Of a stretch of 7,491 nucleotides of DNA, positions 6,487-7,491 are shown piece after piece (positions within the stretch are counted from its first letter, which is position 1; every line of letters begins with the position of its first letter). The stretch spans positions 1 through 7,491 of the forward strand of contig JAJTFU010000190.1 of assembly GCA_021299075.1 (NCBI GenBank), in the 5' to 3' direction. Under the pieces are notes generated by a model. The model did not search any database and had not been told where the DNA came from. It saw nothing but the letters and a program-made list of their open reading frames with translations. Source of the stretch: Novosphingobium sp. (GTDB lineage: Bacteria; Pseudomonadota; Alphaproteobacteria; Sphingomonadales; Sphingomonadaceae). The position numbers and the translations under genes are program-made.

Positions 6487-7026
6487 ATGGAACGGGACCC
6501 GAAGAAGCCAGGCACAAAGCCCGTAGCAAAGCCGCGCCAGTATGAGCGGCCGCGTGGCGGGGCGGCGCGCAGCGTGGCCGAACTGATGCCCGAGGTGGGC
6601 CGCACGGCCTTCCGCCGCTTTGGCTTCATCCAGTCAAGCGTGGTGACCCGCTGGCCCGAGATCGTCGGCGCCAAGCACGCCCGGGTCTGCAGCCCCGAGG
6701 CGATCCGCTTCCCGCCGGGCGAGAAGAGCAATGGCATCCTGGAACTGGTGGTCGTCCCCGCCCATGCCCCGCTGATCAGCCACGTAACCGGCGAGATCAT
6801 CGAGCGGGTCAACCGCTTCTTCGGCTACAGCGCGGTCGCCCGGGTCAAGCTGCGCCAGGGCGCGGTCAAACCGCCACCCGAGGACCGCCGCCCGACCGCC
6901 CCGCCCTCGCTCAAGCCGATTCCGGTGGAATTGGGCGATTCCTTGCGCGATATCGGCGATCCCGAACTGCGCGCCGTGCTCGAATCACTGGCCCGCAGCC
7001 TGGGCGACAAGAACGAGGACACATGA
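6487..7026 (+). CDS. DUF721 protein, DciA-type helicase-loader family
   Basis: This 179-residue cytosolic protein carries a DUF721 domain. DUF721 proteins of the DciA type help load or operate the replicative helicase DnaB in bacteria without DnaC; assigning that role here is inference. A basic, proline-rich N-terminus (1-28) leads into the domain (about 29-125): VAELMPEVG, the conserved Trp56 in RWPEIVG, a hydrophobic strand ILELVVV (84-90), and IIERVNRFFGY (104-114), which is typical of the family. A proline-rich linker (about 128-147) and a short, predicted helical tail follow. The ATG at 6487 gives an N-terminus like those I recall from sphingomonads. The gene is divergent from mutY and overlaps the following DsbA-like gene as ATGA (7023-7026). 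No signal peptide or membrane segment is present. Confidence 0.88.
   Translation: MERDPKKPGTKPVAKPRQYERPRGGAARSVAELMPEVGRTAFRRFGFIQSSVVTRWPEIVGAKHARVCSPEAIRFPPGEKSNGILELVVVPAHAPLISHVTGEIIERVNRFFGYSAVARVKLRQGAVKPPPEDRRPTAPPSLKPIPVELGDSLRDIGDPELRAVLESLARSLGDKNEDT
7015..7019 (+). promoter_or_regulatory. Ribosome-binding site for the DsbA-like gene
   Basis: GAGGA lies three bases before the ATG at 7023, inside the last codons of the DUF721 gene. Spacing is tight but it is among the clearer Shine-Dalgarno-like matches in the window and supports this start together with the ATGA overlap. Confidence 0.5.
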
Positions 7027-7491
7027 ACCTGAAGCATCTGCTCCGTCCCGCCCTGCTGGCCGCCGCGGCCGCGCTGACCCTTGGCGCGAGCCCGCCGCAG
7101 GACTGGAACCGTGCGGTAACCCGCACCGCCCAGCAGAGCCACGTGCTCGGCAAACCGGCAGCCAAGGTAAAACTGGCCACCTGGGTCAGTTACACTTGCC
7201 CGGCTTGCGCCCGGTTCGAGCAGGAATCCGATGCCGGCATCAAGCTCAAGTACATCCGCAGTGGCAAGGTCTCGGTCGAGATCAGGCACTTCGTTCGCGA
7301 TCCGATCGACCTGACCGTGGCGATGCTGACCAATTGCGGGCCGAAGGACAAGTTTCCGCTTAATCACAGCGCCTTCATGCGCAGCCAGCCCGTCTGGATC
7401 CAGACCCTGGTACGCAGCAGCAAGGTGCAGCAGGCGCGCTGGAGCACCGGCGACCTCCCGACCCGGGCCCGCGCCATCGCCACTGATTTCA
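7023..7491 (+). CDS. Exported DsbA-like thioredoxin-fold protein, partial
   Basis: The reading frame stays open from the ATG at 7023 to the window edge, giving 156 codons of a protein whose C-terminus is missing. Residues 1-22 form a signal peptide: a basic start (MNLKHLLRP), an alanine/leucine-rich core and a likely cleavage near LGAS. The mature part begins a thioredoxin-like domain with strand KVKLATWVSYTCPAC, giving the redox pair Cys59 and Cys62, then EIRHFVRDPIDL, typical of DsbA-like periplasmic disulfide proteins. The cis-proline loop would lie beyond the window, so catalytic completeness cannot be judged. One further cysteine (in MLTNCGPKD) is visible. The start overlaps the DUF721 stop as ATGA, so the two are probably co-translated although they act in different compartments. 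In related genomes I recall smc following this gene. Confidence 0.87.
   Translation, partial: MNLKHLLRPALLAAAAALTLGASPPQDWNRAVTRTAQQSHVLGKPAAKVKLATWVSYTCPACARFEQESDAGIKLKYIRSGKVSVEIRHFVRDPIDLTVAMLTNCGPKDKFPLNHSAFMRSQPVWIQTLVRSSKVQQARWSTGDLPTRARAIATDF

Noticed and set aside
6458..6529. Longer MutY N-terminus starting at 6529
   Set aside because: The 24 added residues do not resemble MutY and would overlap the divergent DUF721 gene; MDASADTISRSLLAWYD fits known starts.
6825..7367. 180-codon minus-strand open frame opposite DUF721 and the DsbA-like gene
   Set aside because: Antisense shadow; the plus strand has a signal peptide, a CPAC motif and a family-like DUF721 domain.

Overview
The window looks like ordinary chromosomal DNA of a high-GC alphaproteobacterium, most likely a sphingomonad (Sphingomonadales). 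This rests on my recognition of the MgtE, DUF1489, MutY and DUF721 sequences, on strong third-position G/C bias (long antisense shadow frames under almost every gene), and on the mutY / DUF721 / dsbA-like order that I recall from alphaproteobacteria. I saw no RNA gene, insertion sequence, CRISPR array, phage gene or attachment site. There is no gene-free stretch over 40 bases.

Layout. (1) Bases 38-1873, plus strand: mgtE, a gated magnesium channel, followed 3 bases later by a small DUF1489 gene. (2) Bases 1870-6457, minus strand, read right to left: mutY (adenine glycosylase), a Tat-exported class-C-type serine hydrolase that is broken near its end, nudC (NAD(H) diphosphatase), a cytosolic DsbA/FrnE-like thiol oxidoreductase, and a short-chain dehydrogenase. 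(3) Bases 6487-7491, plus strand: a DUF721/DciA-family gene and an exported DsbA-like thioredoxin-fold protein cut by the window edge.

The five minus-strand genes form one tightly packed set: all four junctions are 4-base ATGA overlaps, as is the DUF721/dsbA-like junction on the plus strand. The two blocks meet tail to tail at 1870-1873, where one palindromic CTAG supplies both stop codons. They part head to head at 6458-6486, where only 29 bases separate the mutY and DUF721 starts.

The most notable point is the serine hydrolase. It is intact for 376 codons, with its Ser-x-x-Lys and Tyr motifs, then changes frame at about 4275-4280, beside a GC-rich hairpin. A family-like C-terminus of about 21 residues continues in another frame and ends in the ATGA overlap with nudC. 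The usual glycine-rich third active-site segment (WGGxxGT type) is missing. The simplest reading is an internal deletion of 3n+1 bases, either real or a sequencing/assembly dropout. I found no convincing new biological system; the rest is conserved housekeeping for repair, NAD and thiol redox, replication and magnesium.
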